From assembly GCF_030066995.1 (NCBI RefSeq), contig NZ_JASJAP010000001.1, positions 1,037,230-1,101,229 of the forward strand: a stretch of 64,000 nucleotides of DNA. Reading direction: 5' to 3'. Below are positions 1 through 8,890 of this stretch, piece by piece. The notes beneath the pieces were generated by a model. It was given only the letters and a program-made list of their open reading frames with translations. It made no database searches and was not told the origin of the DNA. The stretch is from Erythrobacter sp. (GTDB lineage Bacteria; Pseudomonadota; Alphaproteobacteria; Sphingomonadales; Sphingomonadaceae). A program made the position numbers and the translations under genes. How positions within the stretch are numbered: position 1 is the stretch's first letter; every line of letters starts with the position of its first letter.

Positions 1-1
1 C

Positions 2-430
2 GCCGAAGTCGAAACCGACGCGGCCGACGCGCTGCCTGCTAGCGCCATTCGCCAGCGCTACGCCGAAAAGCTGAAGAACCCGAGCGAGATACGTCGTTTA
101 CTGACCGGCGGCGTAAGTCTTCGCAATCTGTCGCGCGGCCTGCTTCAATCCGTTCGATCCGACCCGATCGCGACTGGTCTTGCGCAAGAGATCAAAGCGG
201 GACTTGAGGCGTATTCAGGGCCTGTCTCAATCCTTTTGTCGGGCGATGACCGAGCGGCGCAGGCTTTCGAGTCGAGTTGGGATAGCGCGGACCCGCGAAT
301 CGAACGCTGCGCGGGCGCAGGACACGCCTTTGTCGAACCGCCCCACCGCGAATGGCTCTACGCGCGCATCCTTACCGCGCTCAGAGCGTCATTGCCGCGT
401 GAACAAGCTGATGAGCTCGACATGCGTTGA
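2..430 (+). CDS. Exosortase A system-associated hydrolase 1, C-terminal part
   Basis: The reading frame is open from the window edge to TGA at 430 and gives about 142 residues; the N-terminus lies outside. The translated tail has the layout of an alpha/beta hydrolase end: a strand 'GPVSILLSGDDRAAQAF' carrying the acid region, then 'GAGHAFVEP' with the catalytic His. The segment 'RYAEKLKNPSEIRRLLTGG' followed by 'LSRGLLQ' resembles the hydrolase family that accompanies the exosortase A/PEP-CTERM exopolysaccharide loci of sphingomonads, so such a locus probably lies just upstream. Assignment rests on remembered family pattern. The last 42 bases overlap the convergent methyltransferase gene tail to tail. 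Confidence 0.72.
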   Translation, partial: AEVETDAADALPASAIRQRYAEKLKNPSEIRRLLTGGVSLRNLSRGLLQSVRSDPIATGLAQEIKAGLEAYSGPVSILLSGDDRAAQAFESSWDSADPRIERCAGAGHAFVEPPHREWLYARILTALRASLPREQADELDMR

Positions 431-1588
431 CCAGCGAAATTGCCCAACGGGACGGAGCGCCTCGAGCGCAAAACCCGCCTGTGTCAGCGTCGCGGCATCG
501 CGCGACCAACTGGATGGATTGCAGCTGACATAAACGACCCTTGCAAGGTCGCTAGCAGCAATCTCGGCGACCTGAGTTCTGGCGCCAGCGCGCGGAGGAT
601 CGAGCACGGCCGCGTCAAAGCGGTTCAGTTCGGTAGGCTGTAGGGGATTGCGGAAAAGATCGCGGTGCATGGCGTGAACCATGCTCTTGGAACGCCCGCT
701 GGTCGCTTTCAGAGCAAGGTAGGCGGCCCGGTCAGCTTCCACGCCAAGAACTTTACGCTGCTCAGCAAGCGCAAGAGCGAACGTGCCGAGCCCTGCAAAC
801 AGATCAACCACCGGCCCAGCTCCATCTAGGAAGCTGAAGGCGTCGGCCACCATTCGCGCTTCCGCATCGGCTGTCGCCTGCAGAAAAGCGCCGACCGGCA
901 TCGGCACGCGGTTACCCGAAAGCGTAATAGTGACCGGCTCCGGCTCCCAAACGGTTTCGGGTCCGTATCCATGGTCAACGCTCAACCGCGCCAAATTCTG
1001 GGTCCGAGCGTAATCCAGCGCCAACTCGGTCTCCTCCAGCCCCTCGGACGCCAGATTACTGATCGTAAGGTCAACCCCTTGATCGCAGAGTGCAAGGCCC
1101 ACATCGACCGTGCCTTTGCTCGCGTTCTGCGCAATGAATTCTCGCAGAGAGGGAATCTGCGCCGCGAGCTCGGGCGAGAGAACATCGCATTGCGTGAGGT
1201 CGACAATCCGGTGCGAGCCGCTTTCGCGAAATCCGATCAGCGCGCCCTTCTGCGTGCGAATCGCGTGCAGGGTGCCGCGGCGGCGGGTGTGTGGCGGCGA
1301 AAGGTGCGTGGCGAGGAGCAACTGAGGCTCCAGCCTCTGGCCGTGTGCTGCGTTGAGCACCCTGCTGGTCACAAAATCGGAAAGCGTGGCCTCGTCGGCG
1401 TATTGCAACTGGCAGCCGCCGCACCGACCGAAATGCGGGCATGGCGGCTCGGCGCGGTGGGGGCCGGGCTCAACCCGGCCGTCCGCATCGACCGTATCGC
1501 CGGGAACTGCGCCTTGCACGTGGCGGCCGCTTTGGGTGACGCCGTCTCCCTTCGCGGCGATCCGCGCTATCGTTTCGACCTCGCTCAC
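389..1588 (-). CDS. TrmA/RumA-family RNA (uracil-5-) methyltransferase
   Basis: The 399-residue protein is a SAM-dependent m5U RNA methyltransferase of the RlmD/RlmC/TrmA family, which methylates C5 of a uridine in rRNA or tRNA. Four cysteines fit the family Fe-S cluster: C50, C56 and C59 in 'PCPHFGRCGGC', and C134 in 'LTQCD'. The SAM-binding loop 'VVDLFAGLGTFALAL' is near residue 260, 'LDPPRAGA' near 329, and the catalytic cysteine C356 lies in 'YVSCNPSSW'. The N-terminal TRAM domain is short or absent. The start overlaps the stop of nnr by 4 bases, so translation is probably coupled. The exact target base cannot be told from sequence. Confidence 0.9.
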   Translation of the reverse strand: MSEVETIARIAAKGDGVTQSGRHVQGAVPGDTVDADGRVEPGPHRAEPPCPHFGRCGGCQLQYADEATLSDFVTSRVLNAAHGQRLEPQLLLATHLSPPHTRRRGTLHAIRTQKGALIGFRESGSHRIVDLTQCDVLSPELAAQIPSLREFIAQNASKGTVDVGLALCDQGVDLTISNLASEGLEETELALDYARTQNLARLSVDHGYGPETVWEPEPVTITLSGNRVPMPVGAFLQATADAEARMVADAFSFLDGAGPVVDLFAGLGTFALALAEQRKVLGVEADRAAYLALKATSGRSKSMVHAMHRDLFRNPLQPTELNRFDAAVLDPPRAGARTQVAEIAASDLARVVYVSCNPSSWSRDAATLTQAGFALEALRPVGQFRWSTHVELISLFTRQ

Positions 1589-2973
1589 AGGCAGACGGCT
1601 ACAGCGTCGCTGACGCGCGCGGCCAGATCATCAGCGGTAAAGGCAGGACCGCAAAGCCGCGCGGCCTTGGCGTGGAGCCAAAGAGCCTCATACGCGGCCT
1701 TGTAAGGCGCAGAACCGGTTGCGAGGCGGCTGACAAGAATGCCAGCGAGCACATCGCCGCTGCCAGCGACCGACAGCCAGCTTGTCGCAGCCGGGCCAAT
1801 CGCCAGCGCGCCGTCGGGCAACGCAACGAAGCTGTCGGGCCCCTTCGCCAGCACGATCATGCCGCTCGCCGCCGCCAGCGCTTTGGCCTTCGCCATGCGT
1901 CCTTGCGCGATAACGGAAAACCGACGGCACAGCGCGTCGAGTTCTCCATCGTGCGGCGTCCCGATGATCAATCGGTCCTCTCGCATGTCTCCAGGCTCGA
2001 GACAGTGCAAGGCGTCAGCATCGAGGACCAAGGAGTGCCCGCTTTCCAGTGCCAGGCTGAGCGCGCCGCGTGCGGCTTCATCGCGCCCGAGGCCGGGCCC
2101 AACCAAGACCGCTGCGATGCGGCTGTCGGATAGAGCCTCCGCAAGAGGCGAGGCCTCGCACACCAATCCGGGCGGCGTACCTTCAACGCACGGACCCGTC
2201 CGCTTTACATAGCCCGCCCCACTCCGCATTGCGGCCTTTGCAGCGAGCAGGGAGGCCCCTGGCATATCGCCGCTCACGACTACGCAAAGCCCGCGGCGGT
2301 ATTTGTGTGCATCAGTCGCCGGCGCGTTAAGTCGTGGCTTCTCCACCCTCTGCGCCGCGCCCTCAACCGGCTCAACGCCAATGGGCACAAGGCGCTGGGT
2401 ACCAAGGTACGGGCGCGCCGGGGTCAGGCAATTGGCAAACTTCCACGAACCAAGCGCAAGCGTCGCGTCAAAGCGGGGCAGCTTCTCGTTGAGCGGTTCA
2501 CCCGTATCGGTCGCGATCCCAGAGGGCACATCAACCGCGATGCAAGTCTCGTGGCGCTCGGCAAGGTCCCGCAGCAGCAAGGCGTGTTCCGCGCTGAGTG
2601 GCCGCACCAATCCTGAGCCGAACAGGCAATCGACGAAGACACCGCCATCGGTCCTGCCACCGGAGGTAAGCGCCGTACCACCCCACGCCTCTTTCGCGTC
2701 CTTCGCGGCTTGTGTCTTGGGCGCCAACGGAGCCACGACTTGTACCTTTAGACCGGCCTCGCAAAGGCGCCGGGCGATGACATAGCCATCGCCGCCATTG
2801 TTTCCGGGCCCGCACAGCACGGTTACACCTCGCCCACTGGCAAGACGCCGCACCCACTCCGCCGCGCCCCCGGCTGCGATTTCCATAAGCTCGCCAACCG
2901 TCGTGCCCGCATCGAAGATGCGCCGCTCAGCCGCGCGCATTTGCTCGGCGGTGAGGACTTGGGCGGCGCTCAT
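1585..2973 (-). CDS. nnr: Bifunctional NAD(P)H-hydrate epimerase / dehydratase
   Basis: The 462-residue protein repairs damaged NADH and NADPH hydrates: an N-terminal YjeF_N epimerase equilibrates R and S forms, and a C-terminal ribokinase-like dehydratase removes water using ADP or ATP. The epimerase half (about residues 1-210) carries 'CGPGNNGGDGYVIARRL'. The dehydratase half carries 'VLVGPGLGRDEAA' and the C-terminal 'VAGSGDVLAGI' nucleotide loop with the catalytic Asp. Length fits the fused bacterial form. It overlaps the next gene by 4 bases and the lipoprotein gene upstream by 4 bases, inside the long minus-strand run. Confidence 0.95.
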   Translation of the reverse strand: MSAAQVLTAEQMRAAERRIFDAGTTVGELMEIAAGGAAEWVRRLASGRGVTVLCGPGNNGGDGYVIARRLCEAGLKVQVVAPLAPKTQAAKDAKEAWGGTALTSGGRTDGGVFVDCLFGSGLVRPLSAEHALLLRDLAERHETCIAVDVPSGIATDTGEPLNEKLPRFDATLALGSWKFANCLTPARPYLGTQRLVPIGVEPVEGAAQRVEKPRLNAPATDAHKYRRGLCVVVSGDMPGASLLAAKAAMRSGAGYVKRTGPCVEGTPPGLVCEASPLAEALSDSRIAAVLVGPGLGRDEAARGALSLALESGHSLVLDADALHCLEPGDMREDRLIIGTPHDGELDALCRRFSVIAQGRMAKAKALAAASGMIVLAKGPDSFVALPDGALAIGPAATSWLSVAGSGDVLAGILVSRLATGSAPYKAAYEALWLHAKAARLCGPAFTADDLAARVSDAVAVCL

Positions 2974-3350
2974 GGAGTGGACGATGCAATCAGATCGAGG
3001 CCGAAGCGGTAGCGGTGCTCCCGTGTGGCGAATTCGATTACGCCGCCAGCTTCATCATTTGAACCCAAAGCCGGCCCTTGAACCCGGAACTCGACTACGG
3101 GCTCGGCGCCATAGGCTATCACCGCCTCGGAACCTTCGCCGAGGAACCGGAAACGATAGAAGGCGCCGTCGGGATGATGGATCACAAACACGTCGTCCGC
3201 TGCCCTTTCGAGCACGCAGTCCGATGCAAACGCTGCGCCCTCGCCCAGCGCGCATTCGATGCTCACTCCTCCGGGTGCGCCGTCCTCGGGAGCGCAGGCC
3301 GACAGCAACGCGATCGACGCAAAGGCGAGCCTAGATATCCGCGTATACAT
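2970..3350 (-). CDS. Small predicted lipoprotein of unknown function
   Basis: From ATG at 3350 this is 126 residues; a GTG at 3368 would add six residues. The N-terminus is a lipoprotein signal: a charged start, hydrophobic stretch '[12 protein letters not shown]' and a lipobox ending in Cys, so the product is probably anchored in an envelope membrane. The mature part is acidic and rich in short beta-like segments ('[17 protein letters not shown]', 'YRFGLDLI'); no catalytic motif is seen. The 5' end lies inside the 3' end of ilvD and the 3' end overlaps nnr by 4 bases, so it is co-transcribed with both. No function is proposed. Confidence 0.75.
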   Translation of the reverse strand: MYTRISRLAFASIALLSACAPEDGAPGGVSIECALGEGAAFASDCVLERAADDVFVIHHPDGAFYRFRFLGEGSEAVIAYGAEPVVEFRVQGPALGSNDEAGGVIEFATREHRYRFGLDLIASSTP

Positions 3351-5052
3351 GGGTTTCCGCTTTCGCACCCGGATGCGTCAGAGCTCCGGTGCGCGCCGAG
3401 CCAACGTTCTGAGCGTACCGCCACAGTGTGCCCGATTGATAGTCGTTGGTGCGCGGTCTCCAGGCCTTGCGGCGTTCTGCCAGCACAGCCTCGTCCACTT
3501 CGAGGTCGATCGTGCCCGCTTCGGCGTCGATTGAAATGGTGTCTCCGTCTTCGACCAGCGCAATCGGTCCACATTCCGCCGCTTCCGGGCCGACATGGCC
3601 GATGCAGAAACCGCGCGTGGCGCCCGAAAACCGCCCATCGGTGATCAGCGCGACCTTCTCTCCCATCCCCTGCCCATAGAGCGCGGCGGTGGTCGACAGC
3701 ATTTCGCGCATACCCGGCCCGCCCTTGGGCCCTTCGTACCGGATGATGATCACGCTGCCTTCCGCGATGTCGCGCGCTTCGACGGCGGCAAAAGCGTCTT
3801 CTTCGCGGTCAAACACGCGCGCAGGCCCGGTGAACTGCAAGCGTTCCATACCCGCCACTTTCACGATTGCGCCATCGGGCGCGAGCGAGCCCTTGAGGCC
3901 AACCACACCGCCCGTGGGCGTGATCGGGTTCGAGACCTCGTAAAACACCTTCTGATCGGGGTTCCAGGTGATTTCTTCGATGTTCTCGCCCAGCGTCTTG
4001 CCTGTACAAGTGATCGGGTCGGGATCGAGGAAACCCCCGTCGAGCAGCGTCTTCATGCCCATGTAGACACCGCCCGCCTCGTGCATGTCTTTGGCGACGT
4101 ATTTCCCGCCCGGCTTGAGATCCGCGATGTAAGGCGTCGATTTGAATATCTCAGCGACGTCGAACAGGTCGAAATCGATTCCCGCTTCGCTTGCCATGGC
4201 TGGCAGGTGGAGCGCCGCGTTGGTCGACCCACCGGTTGCGGCAACGACGCGCGCGGCGTTTTCGAATGCGGCTCGCGTGCAGATGTCGCGAGGGCGCAAA
4301 TTGCGTTCGAGGCAGACCATGACCTGCCGCCCAGCGGAAACCGCAATGTCATCGCGCGATCTGTAAGGAGCGGGCGCCATATTGCTGTTTGGCAAGGACA
4401 ATCCCATCGCCTCGCCAACACAGGCCATCGTGTTGGCGGTAAACTGGCCGCCACACGCGCCGTGTCCCGGACACGCGACCTTCTCGAGCGCGGTCAGCTC
4501 CTTCAAGGGACAATTGCCCGCAGCGTGCTGGCCCACCGCCTCGAACACGTCCACCACGGTCACATCCTCGCCCCGGTGCGTGCCGGGAAGGATTGAGCCA
4601 CCATAAACGAAAATGCTCGGAATATTGAGCCGCAGCATAGCCATCATCATGCCCGGTAGGCTCTTGTCGCATCCCGCAAAGCCGACAAGCGCGTCGTAGC
4701 AGTGGCCGCGCACCGAAACTTCAATGGAATCGGCGATGATCTCGCGGCTCACCAGCGAGCTCTTCATGCCCTGGTGACCCATGGCGATCCCGTCCGTGAC
4801 AGTGATCGTGTTGAACCGTCTGGGCGTGCCGCCCCCTTCAACCACGCCTTCGCGGCAGATATCGGCCTGTGCGTTAAGCGTTGTGTTGCACGGCGCGGAA
4901 TCGTTGCCCGCACTCGCCACCGCCACAAAGGGCCGCGCGATCTCTTCCTCGGTCATCCCCATGGCGTAGTAGTAGGACCGGTGCGGCGCTCTTTCGGGGC
5001 CCACAGAGACGTGACGCGAGGGGAGTTTCATTTTGTCGAAGCGTGAAGACAT
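3331..5052 (-). CDS. ilvD: Dihydroxy-acid dehydratase
   Basis: The 573-residue IlvD dehydrates 2,3-dihydroxyisovalerate and 2,3-dihydroxy-3-methylvalerate to the 2-keto acids of valine and isoleucine biosynthesis in the cytoplasm. Family landmarks are present: '[12 protein letters not shown]' near residue 54, '[16 protein letters not shown]' near 126 and '[12 protein letters not shown]' near 198 supply the Fe-S cysteines, and '[16 protein letters not shown]' lies near the C-terminus. Length is normal. No other ilv gene is nearby; it sits in the mixed minus-strand run between the amidohydrolase and the lipoprotein. Confidence 0.98.
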   Translation of the reverse strand: MSSRFDKMKLPSRHVSVGPERAPHRSYYYAMGMTEEEIARPFVAVASAGNDSAPCNTTLNAQADICREGVVEGGGTPRRFNTITVTDGIAMGHQGMKSSLVSREIIADSIEVSVRGHCYDALVGFAGCDKSLPGMMMAMLRLNIPSIFVYGGSILPGTHRGEDVTVVDVFEAVGQHAAGNCPLKELTALEKVACPGHGACGGQFTANTMACVGEAMGLSLPNSNMAPAPYRSRDDIAVSAGRQVMVCLERNLRPRDICTRAAFENAARVVAATGGSTNAALHLPAMASEAGIDFDLFDVAEIFKSTPYIADLKPGGKYVAKDMHEAGGVYMGMKTLLDGGFLDPDPITCTGKTLGENIEEITWNPDQKVFYEVSNPITPTGGVVGLKGSLAPDGAIVKVAGMERLQFTGPARVFDREEDAFAAVEARDIAEGSVIIIRYEGPKGGPGMREMLSTTAALYGQGMGEKVALITDGRFSGATRGFCIGHVGPEAAECGPIALVEDGDTISIDAEAGTIDLEVDEAVLAERRKAWRPRTNDYQSGTLWRYAQNVGSARTGALTHPGAKAETHVYADI

Positions 5053-5091
5053 AAAGTTACCCGTGGACTGCTCTTCGCCGTCTCCCTGCCG

Positions 5092-5829
5092 TCAGGACAG
5101 CGCCAGCGCAACCCTTCCCGCGACATCGGCGATCATCGCCGCCCAGCGCGCCTGTTCCGCGCGCGTGGCGATCAGATCCTGACGGATCTCGATAAAGCAA
5201 TAAGGGCGAGCGTGCGCTTCGGCGTGACGGTTCATGGTCGCGTTGAGCTCTGAGCCCGAATAAGGCTCATTCTCACCGACATTGAGCCCCAGCTCACCAA
5301 ACAGGCGAATTGCATGACGAGCGGCGCGGTCATCCTTGTTGTAAAGCAAGGAGACCTCCCAGGGGCGCTCTTCTCCGGTGCTCGCGAGCTCCGGAGTGAA
5401 GCTGTGCAGCGACAGGATCAGTTCGGGCGCCTGGCGCTCAAGCCATTCCGCCAGCGCGGCGTGATAGGGCCGGTGAAAGCGATCGAGCCGCATCTCGATA
5501 TCCGCGCCGATGTTGCCCGGTATCAGATGCCCGTCGCTTTCCGTTGGGACCACTTTGGGGTGATCCTCTTCGCGATGCAGATCGACGACAAGTCGGCTTA
5601 CCGTGGCCATGTGAGCGGGGATCGCGTGACGGCGCGCAAGCCTTTGGACAACGCCTTCGATCCCGACATCCAGCGCGATGTGCTTGTCCAGCAGCTTTGA
5701 CGGGATACCAAGGGGGATGTCCTCGGGCACGAAATTGGACGCGTGGTCGGCAACGCACACTATCCGGGCTGCGTGCGGGTTGCCCGCATCGTATTCGCCT
5801 AAATGTTTGTAAGGAAGATCATCTATCAT
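5092..5829 (-). CDS. N-formylglutamate amidohydrolase family protein
   Basis: The 245-residue protein belongs to the N-formylglutamate amidohydrolase (HutG/FGase) family, which hydrolyses N-formyl-L-glutamate or similar N-acyl amino acids with a bound metal. Seen motifs are 'VCVADHASNFVP' near residue 25, 'SRLVVDLHRE' near 79, 'LSLHSFTP' near 140 and the C-terminal 'YCFIEIRQDLI'. The ATG is preceded by an AGGGAAAG ribosome site. It starts 9 bases after the ispE stop, implying one transcript. No histidine-utilisation genes are nearby, so the true substrate may not be a Hut intermediate. Confidence 0.88.
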   Translation of the reverse strand: MIDDLPYKHLGEYDAGNPHAARIVCVADHASNFVPEDIPLGIPSKLLDKHIALDVGIEGVVQRLARRHAIPAHMATVSRLVVDLHREEDHPKVVPTESDGHLIPGNIGADIEMRLDRFHRPYHAALAEWLERQAPELILSLHSFTPELASTGEERPWEVSLLYNKDDRAARHAIRLFGELGLNVGENEPYSGSELNATMNRHAEAHARPYCFIEIRQDLIATRAEQARWAAMIADVAGRVALALS

Positions 5830-5838
5830 GCGCTTTCC

Positions 5839-6744
5839 CTAGCGCAGTTTGCCGCCGAGCATCCACCATTGCGGGCGATCTGTCGCGATATGGGCCTGCG
5901 CGGCATCGCGCTGCACCTCGGTTTCGAAAAGCGCAAAGCACGTCGCGCCCGAACCCGACATGCGCACAATCCAGGCCTCGGTCGCGTTAAGCGCTGCCAG
6001 CACGTCGCCAATCACCGCGCACTGCGCGAGAGCGGGCGCGTGGAGATCGTTACGACCCTCCAGAGTGATGGTGCGGGCCGATCCTTTGGGCAAAGGCCCG
6101 CGATCTTTGGTGTCCCACGCCTTGAAGACCGCTCCGGTCGAAAGCGGAACGCGCGGATTGACCAACAACACCGGGGTTCCTGTCAGATCATTGTCCACGG
6201 GGACGAGCTTGGTGCCGGTGCCATAGCCAATCGCCATCTCGCTGCGCACGCAGGAGGGCACGTCGGCGCCCAGCTTGGCCGCGCGGGTTTGCCAATCATC
6301 GGGTAGGCCGTGGAGTTCCTCCACCATACGAAACACCGCGCCGGCGTCAGCGGACCCGCCGCCGAGGCCAGCGGCCACAGGCAGGTTCTTTTCCAGCGTG
6401 ACCGCGAGCCCCTGAGGTCGTGGAAGGGTCGCAAGCGCGCGGGCGACAAGATTGTCGAAGACGCCTCCTCCCCCTTGAGGGGGAGGATCAAGGTCGGGGT
6501 GTTCGTCGGTCGATAGCTGCGAGCCCCCACCCCCAGCCCCTCCACCCAGGGAGGGAAGCGGAGAGGTGAGCAGCCTCGAGAACTCGCCGACGACATGCAG
6601 GCTGTCCTGTTCCGCGACCCTGGCCGTCAGCGTGTCGCCCGCATCGACAAAGGCGAACAGCGTCTCAAGCTCGTGATATCCGTCATCACGCCGTTCGCGG
6701 ACATGCAGAGCCAGATTGATCTTGGCGTAGGCGGTTTGCTGCAT
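5839..6744 (-). CDS. ispE: 4-diphosphocytidyl-2-C-methyl-D-erythritol kinase with internal insert
   Basis: IspE phosphorylates CDP-ME in the methylerythritol phosphate route to isoprenoids. GHMP kinase landmarks are clear: 'AYAKINLALHV' at 5-15, the ATP-binding loop 'PVAAGLGGGSADAGAVFRM' at about 122-140, and 'VRMSGSGATCFALFE' near the C-terminus. The 301-residue length is slightly above the usual range. The excess is a Gly/Pro-rich stretch at about residues 58-96, just before the conserved 'DNLV', and its DNA is palindromic (separate entry). Both flanks are in frame and conserved, so the gene looks intact despite the insert. It lies in the long minus-strand run. Confidence 0.95.
   Translation of the reverse strand: MQQTAYAKINLALHVRERRDDGYHELETLFAFVDAGDTLTARVAEQDSLHVVGEFSRLLTSPLPSLGGGAGGGGSQLSTDEHPDLDPPPQGGGGVFDNLVARALATLPRPQGLAVTLEKNLPVAAGLGGGSADAGAVFRMVEELHGLPDDWQTRAAKLGADVPSCVRSEMAIGYGTGTKLVPVDNDLTGTPVLLVNPRVPLSTGAVFKAWDTKDRGPLPKGSARTITLEGRNDLHAPALAQCAVIGDVLAALNATEAWIVRMSGSGATCFALFETEVQRDAAQAHIATDRPQWWMLGGKLR
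6457..6573. repeat. Palindromic repeat element inserted in frame in ispE
   Basis: This stretch holds a perfect 10-base inverted repeat with a 2-base centre at 6466-6487 (TCCTCCCCCT / AGGGGGAGGA). A second, imperfect hairpin lies at 6538-6555 (CCCTCC / GGAGGG), separated by a C-rich 'ACCCCCACCCCCAGCCCC' tract. The pattern looks like the C/G-rich intergenic palindromes common in alphaproteobacteria, but here it is translated as about 39 extra codons (Gly/Pro-rich) with no stop or frame change. Borders are estimated from where IspE similarity stops and resumes. Confidence 0.7.
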
Positions 6745-6776
6745 GTCATTTTGGCTCCCTGTGAAGAGACAGACCT

Positions 6777-7112
6777 TTAGACCTCGCGCAGATGACCGCC
6801 ACTGACGTTGAATTCTTTGTTCAAATCGACGAGATGATGGCCAAGAATGGTTCGAGCCTTCCGATCAATCACAATAGCGAGAAGAGAGTTGAAGCGACTC
6901 GTCCCAATGAGGACATGCTCATAATGCCCTTCCGGTTGCCGATAGACGTAGTGAACGTCATTCAGTTTCTCGATCCCAAGCTCGTCCAACTTGATTGCAT
7001 CTACATAGGGCCAGATATCGAGAAGCTCCTCTGCAGTCTCGGTCACATCCTCCATCGGATACGAGAAGGTCGCCAGATACTCTTCCTTTGGCAACCTTCT
7101 CGGTAAATCCAC
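6777..7112 (-). CDS. Hypothetical protein, AT-richer than neighbours
   Basis: The 111-residue protein is not recognised. It is acidic, soluble and without signal or membrane segment; features include 'EELLDIWPYVDAIKLDELG', 'HYEHVLIGT' and 'LAIVIDRKARTILGHHLVDL'. The gene lies 24 bases downstream of the ETF-ubiquinone oxidoreductase stop and 32 bases upstream of ispE on the same strand. Base composition is clearly less GC-rich than both neighbours, which suggests recent arrival. An open frame of similar size exists on the other strand over the same bases; the minus frame is preferred because it fits operon direction and spacing. Confidence 0.6.
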   Translation of the reverse strand: MDLPRRLPKEEYLATFSYPMEDVTETAEELLDIWPYVDAIKLDELGIEKLNDVHYVYRQPEGHYEHVLIGTSRFNSLLAIVIDRKARTILGHHLVDLNKEFNVSGGHLREV

Positions 7113-7136
7113 GGTCGCTTTTCCCTACAGATCGGA

Positions 7137-8783
7137 TCACATATTCGGATAGTTAGGCCCGCCGCCACCCTCGGGCGTCACCCAGTTGATGTTCTGGTTG
7201 GGGTCCTTGATGTCGCAGGTCTTGCAGTGGACGCAGTTTTGCGAGTTGATCTGGAATTTGGGCTCCTTGCCTTCTTCCTCAATCCACTCATAGACGCCCG
7301 CCGGGCAATAGCGTGCGGAAGGCCCCCCGAAGACATCATACTCGCTCGCCTTCTGAAGCTCAGCATCGCCGAGTTGCAGGTGAACCGGTTGGTCTTCTGC
7401 GTGATTGGTGAAAGAAAAGGCAACGTTGGTGAGGCGATCAAAGCTGATCACACCATCGGGCTTGGGATAGTCGATCTTGGGATAGAGGTCTGCGCGACCT
7501 GTCGCCTTGTAATCCGCGTGGTGCTTCATGCTGATCGGCAGGCCGATCTTGAGCGTGCGCATCCACATATCGACGCCCGCGAGCAGCGAGCCAATGTCGT
7601 CGCCATATTTCGCCACGGCCGGCTCGGCGTTTTGCACCTTCTTGAGCTCGTCCGCGATCCAGCTGGAGCGAACGGCAGGCTCGTAACCTTGAAGTTCAGG
7701 CTGGCTCTCGTGAGTCTCGATCTCGGCCACGATCGCCTCGGCGCACAGCATGCCCGATTTCATCGCGGTGTGGCTGCCCTTGATGCGCGGCACGTTCACA
7801 AAACCCGCCGCGCATCCGATCAGCGCGCCACCGGGGAAAGCGAGCTTGGGCACGGATTGCCAGCCGCCTTCGTTGATCGCGCGCGCGCCATAAGCGACGC
7901 GCGTGCCTCCTTCGAGGATCGCCTTGATCTCCGGGTGCGTCTTCCAGCGCTGGAATTCCTGATAGGGCGAAACCCAGGGGTTCTTGTAGTCAAGCGCCGT
8001 TACAAAGCCGAGCGCGACCTGATTGTTTGCCTGATGGTAGAGGAAGCCCCCGCCCCAGGTGCCGCTTTCGCTCAGCGGCCAGCCTTGCGTGTGAAGCACC
8101 CGGCCCGGTACATGCTTGTCCGGATCGATGTCCCACAGCTCCTTGATGCCAAGCCCGTAGACCTGCGGCTCGCAATTGGCCTCAAGATCGAACTTTGCTT
8201 TCATCTGCTTGGTGAGGCTGCCGCGCGCGCCCTCGGCAAACAGCGTGTACTTCGCCTCGATCTCCATGCCCGGCGTGAAATCGGGCTTGTGACTGCCATC
8301 TTCAGCGATGCCCATGTCCTGCGTGATCACGCCCTTTACCGCGCCGTTTTCGTCGAACATGACCTCGGACGCCGGGAAGCCCGGGAAAACCATCACGCCA
8401 AGCTCCTCGGCGCGCTCGGCCAGCCAGCGGGTAAGATTGCCGAGCGAACCGGTGTAGCAGCCGTGATTGCTCATCAGCGGAGGCATGACGATGTGCGGCA
8501 GCGATGTCTTGCCCGTCTTGCCGAGGACCCAGTGCCAGTTGTCGGTCACCGGCGTTTCCGCCATCGGGCAATCCATTGTGCGCCATTCAGGCAGCAATTC
8601 GTCCAACGCCTTTGGATCGACGACCGCGCCCGAAAGGATATGCGCGCCGATCTCAGACCCTTTTTCGAGCACAACCACTTCGAGCTCTTCATTGAGCTGC
8701 TTCAGCCGGATCGAGGCCGAAAGGCCCGCTGGCCCTCCGCCCACGATCACTACGTCGCAAGGCATGCTTTCGCGTTCAATCAT
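7137..8783 (-). CDS. Electron transfer flavoprotein-ubiquinone oxidoreductase
   Basis: The 548-residue ETF-QO passes electrons from reduced electron transfer flavoprotein (fatty-acid and amino-acid dehydrogenases) to ubiquinone at the inner membrane. The N-terminal FAD fold is 'DVVIVGGGPAGLSASIRL' at about 9-26, and the C-terminal 4Fe-4S part reads 'NSQNCVHCKTCDIKDPNQN' before 'WVTPEGGGGPNYPNM', the family's typical end. Length matches the family. It is the first gene of the minus-strand run and is divergent from the uracil-DNA glycosylase relative, with about 107 bases between starts. Confidence 0.97.
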   Translation of the reverse strand: MIERESMPCDVVIVGGGPAGLSASIRLKQLNEELEVVVLEKGSEIGAHILSGAVVDPKALDELLPEWRTMDCPMAETPVTDNWHWVLGKTGKTSLPHIVMPPLMSNHGCYTGSLGNLTRWLAERAEELGVMVFPGFPASEVMFDENGAVKGVITQDMGIAEDGSHKPDFTPGMEIEAKYTLFAEGARGSLTKQMKAKFDLEANCEPQVYGLGIKELWDIDPDKHVPGRVLHTQGWPLSESGTWGGGFLYHQANNQVALGFVTALDYKNPWVSPYQEFQRWKTHPEIKAILEGGTRVAYGARAINEGGWQSVPKLAFPGGALIGCAAGFVNVPRIKGSHTAMKSGMLCAEAIVAEIETHESQPELQGYEPAVRSSWIADELKKVQNAEPAVAKYGDDIGSLLAGVDMWMRTLKIGLPISMKHHADYKATGRADLYPKIDYPKPDGVISFDRLTNVAFSFTNHAEDQPVHLQLGDAELQKASEYDVFGGPSARYCPAGVYEWIEEEGKEPKFQINSQNCVHCKTCDIKDPNQNINWVTPEGGGGPNYPNM

Positions 8784-8890
8784 CGAGTAACTCTGTCCCT
8801 ATTCGCGCGAAGCCGGTATCCACGCTGTTTCCGATCTTGGCACCCACTTGCTAAGCCAGTTCAAGACAGTCAAGACCCGTACCCAACGCC

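Noticed and set aside
6792..7106. 104-residue plus-strand frame opposite the orphan gene
   Set aside because: Either strand could code, but the minus frame matches operon direction and spacing, so the plus frame was left out.
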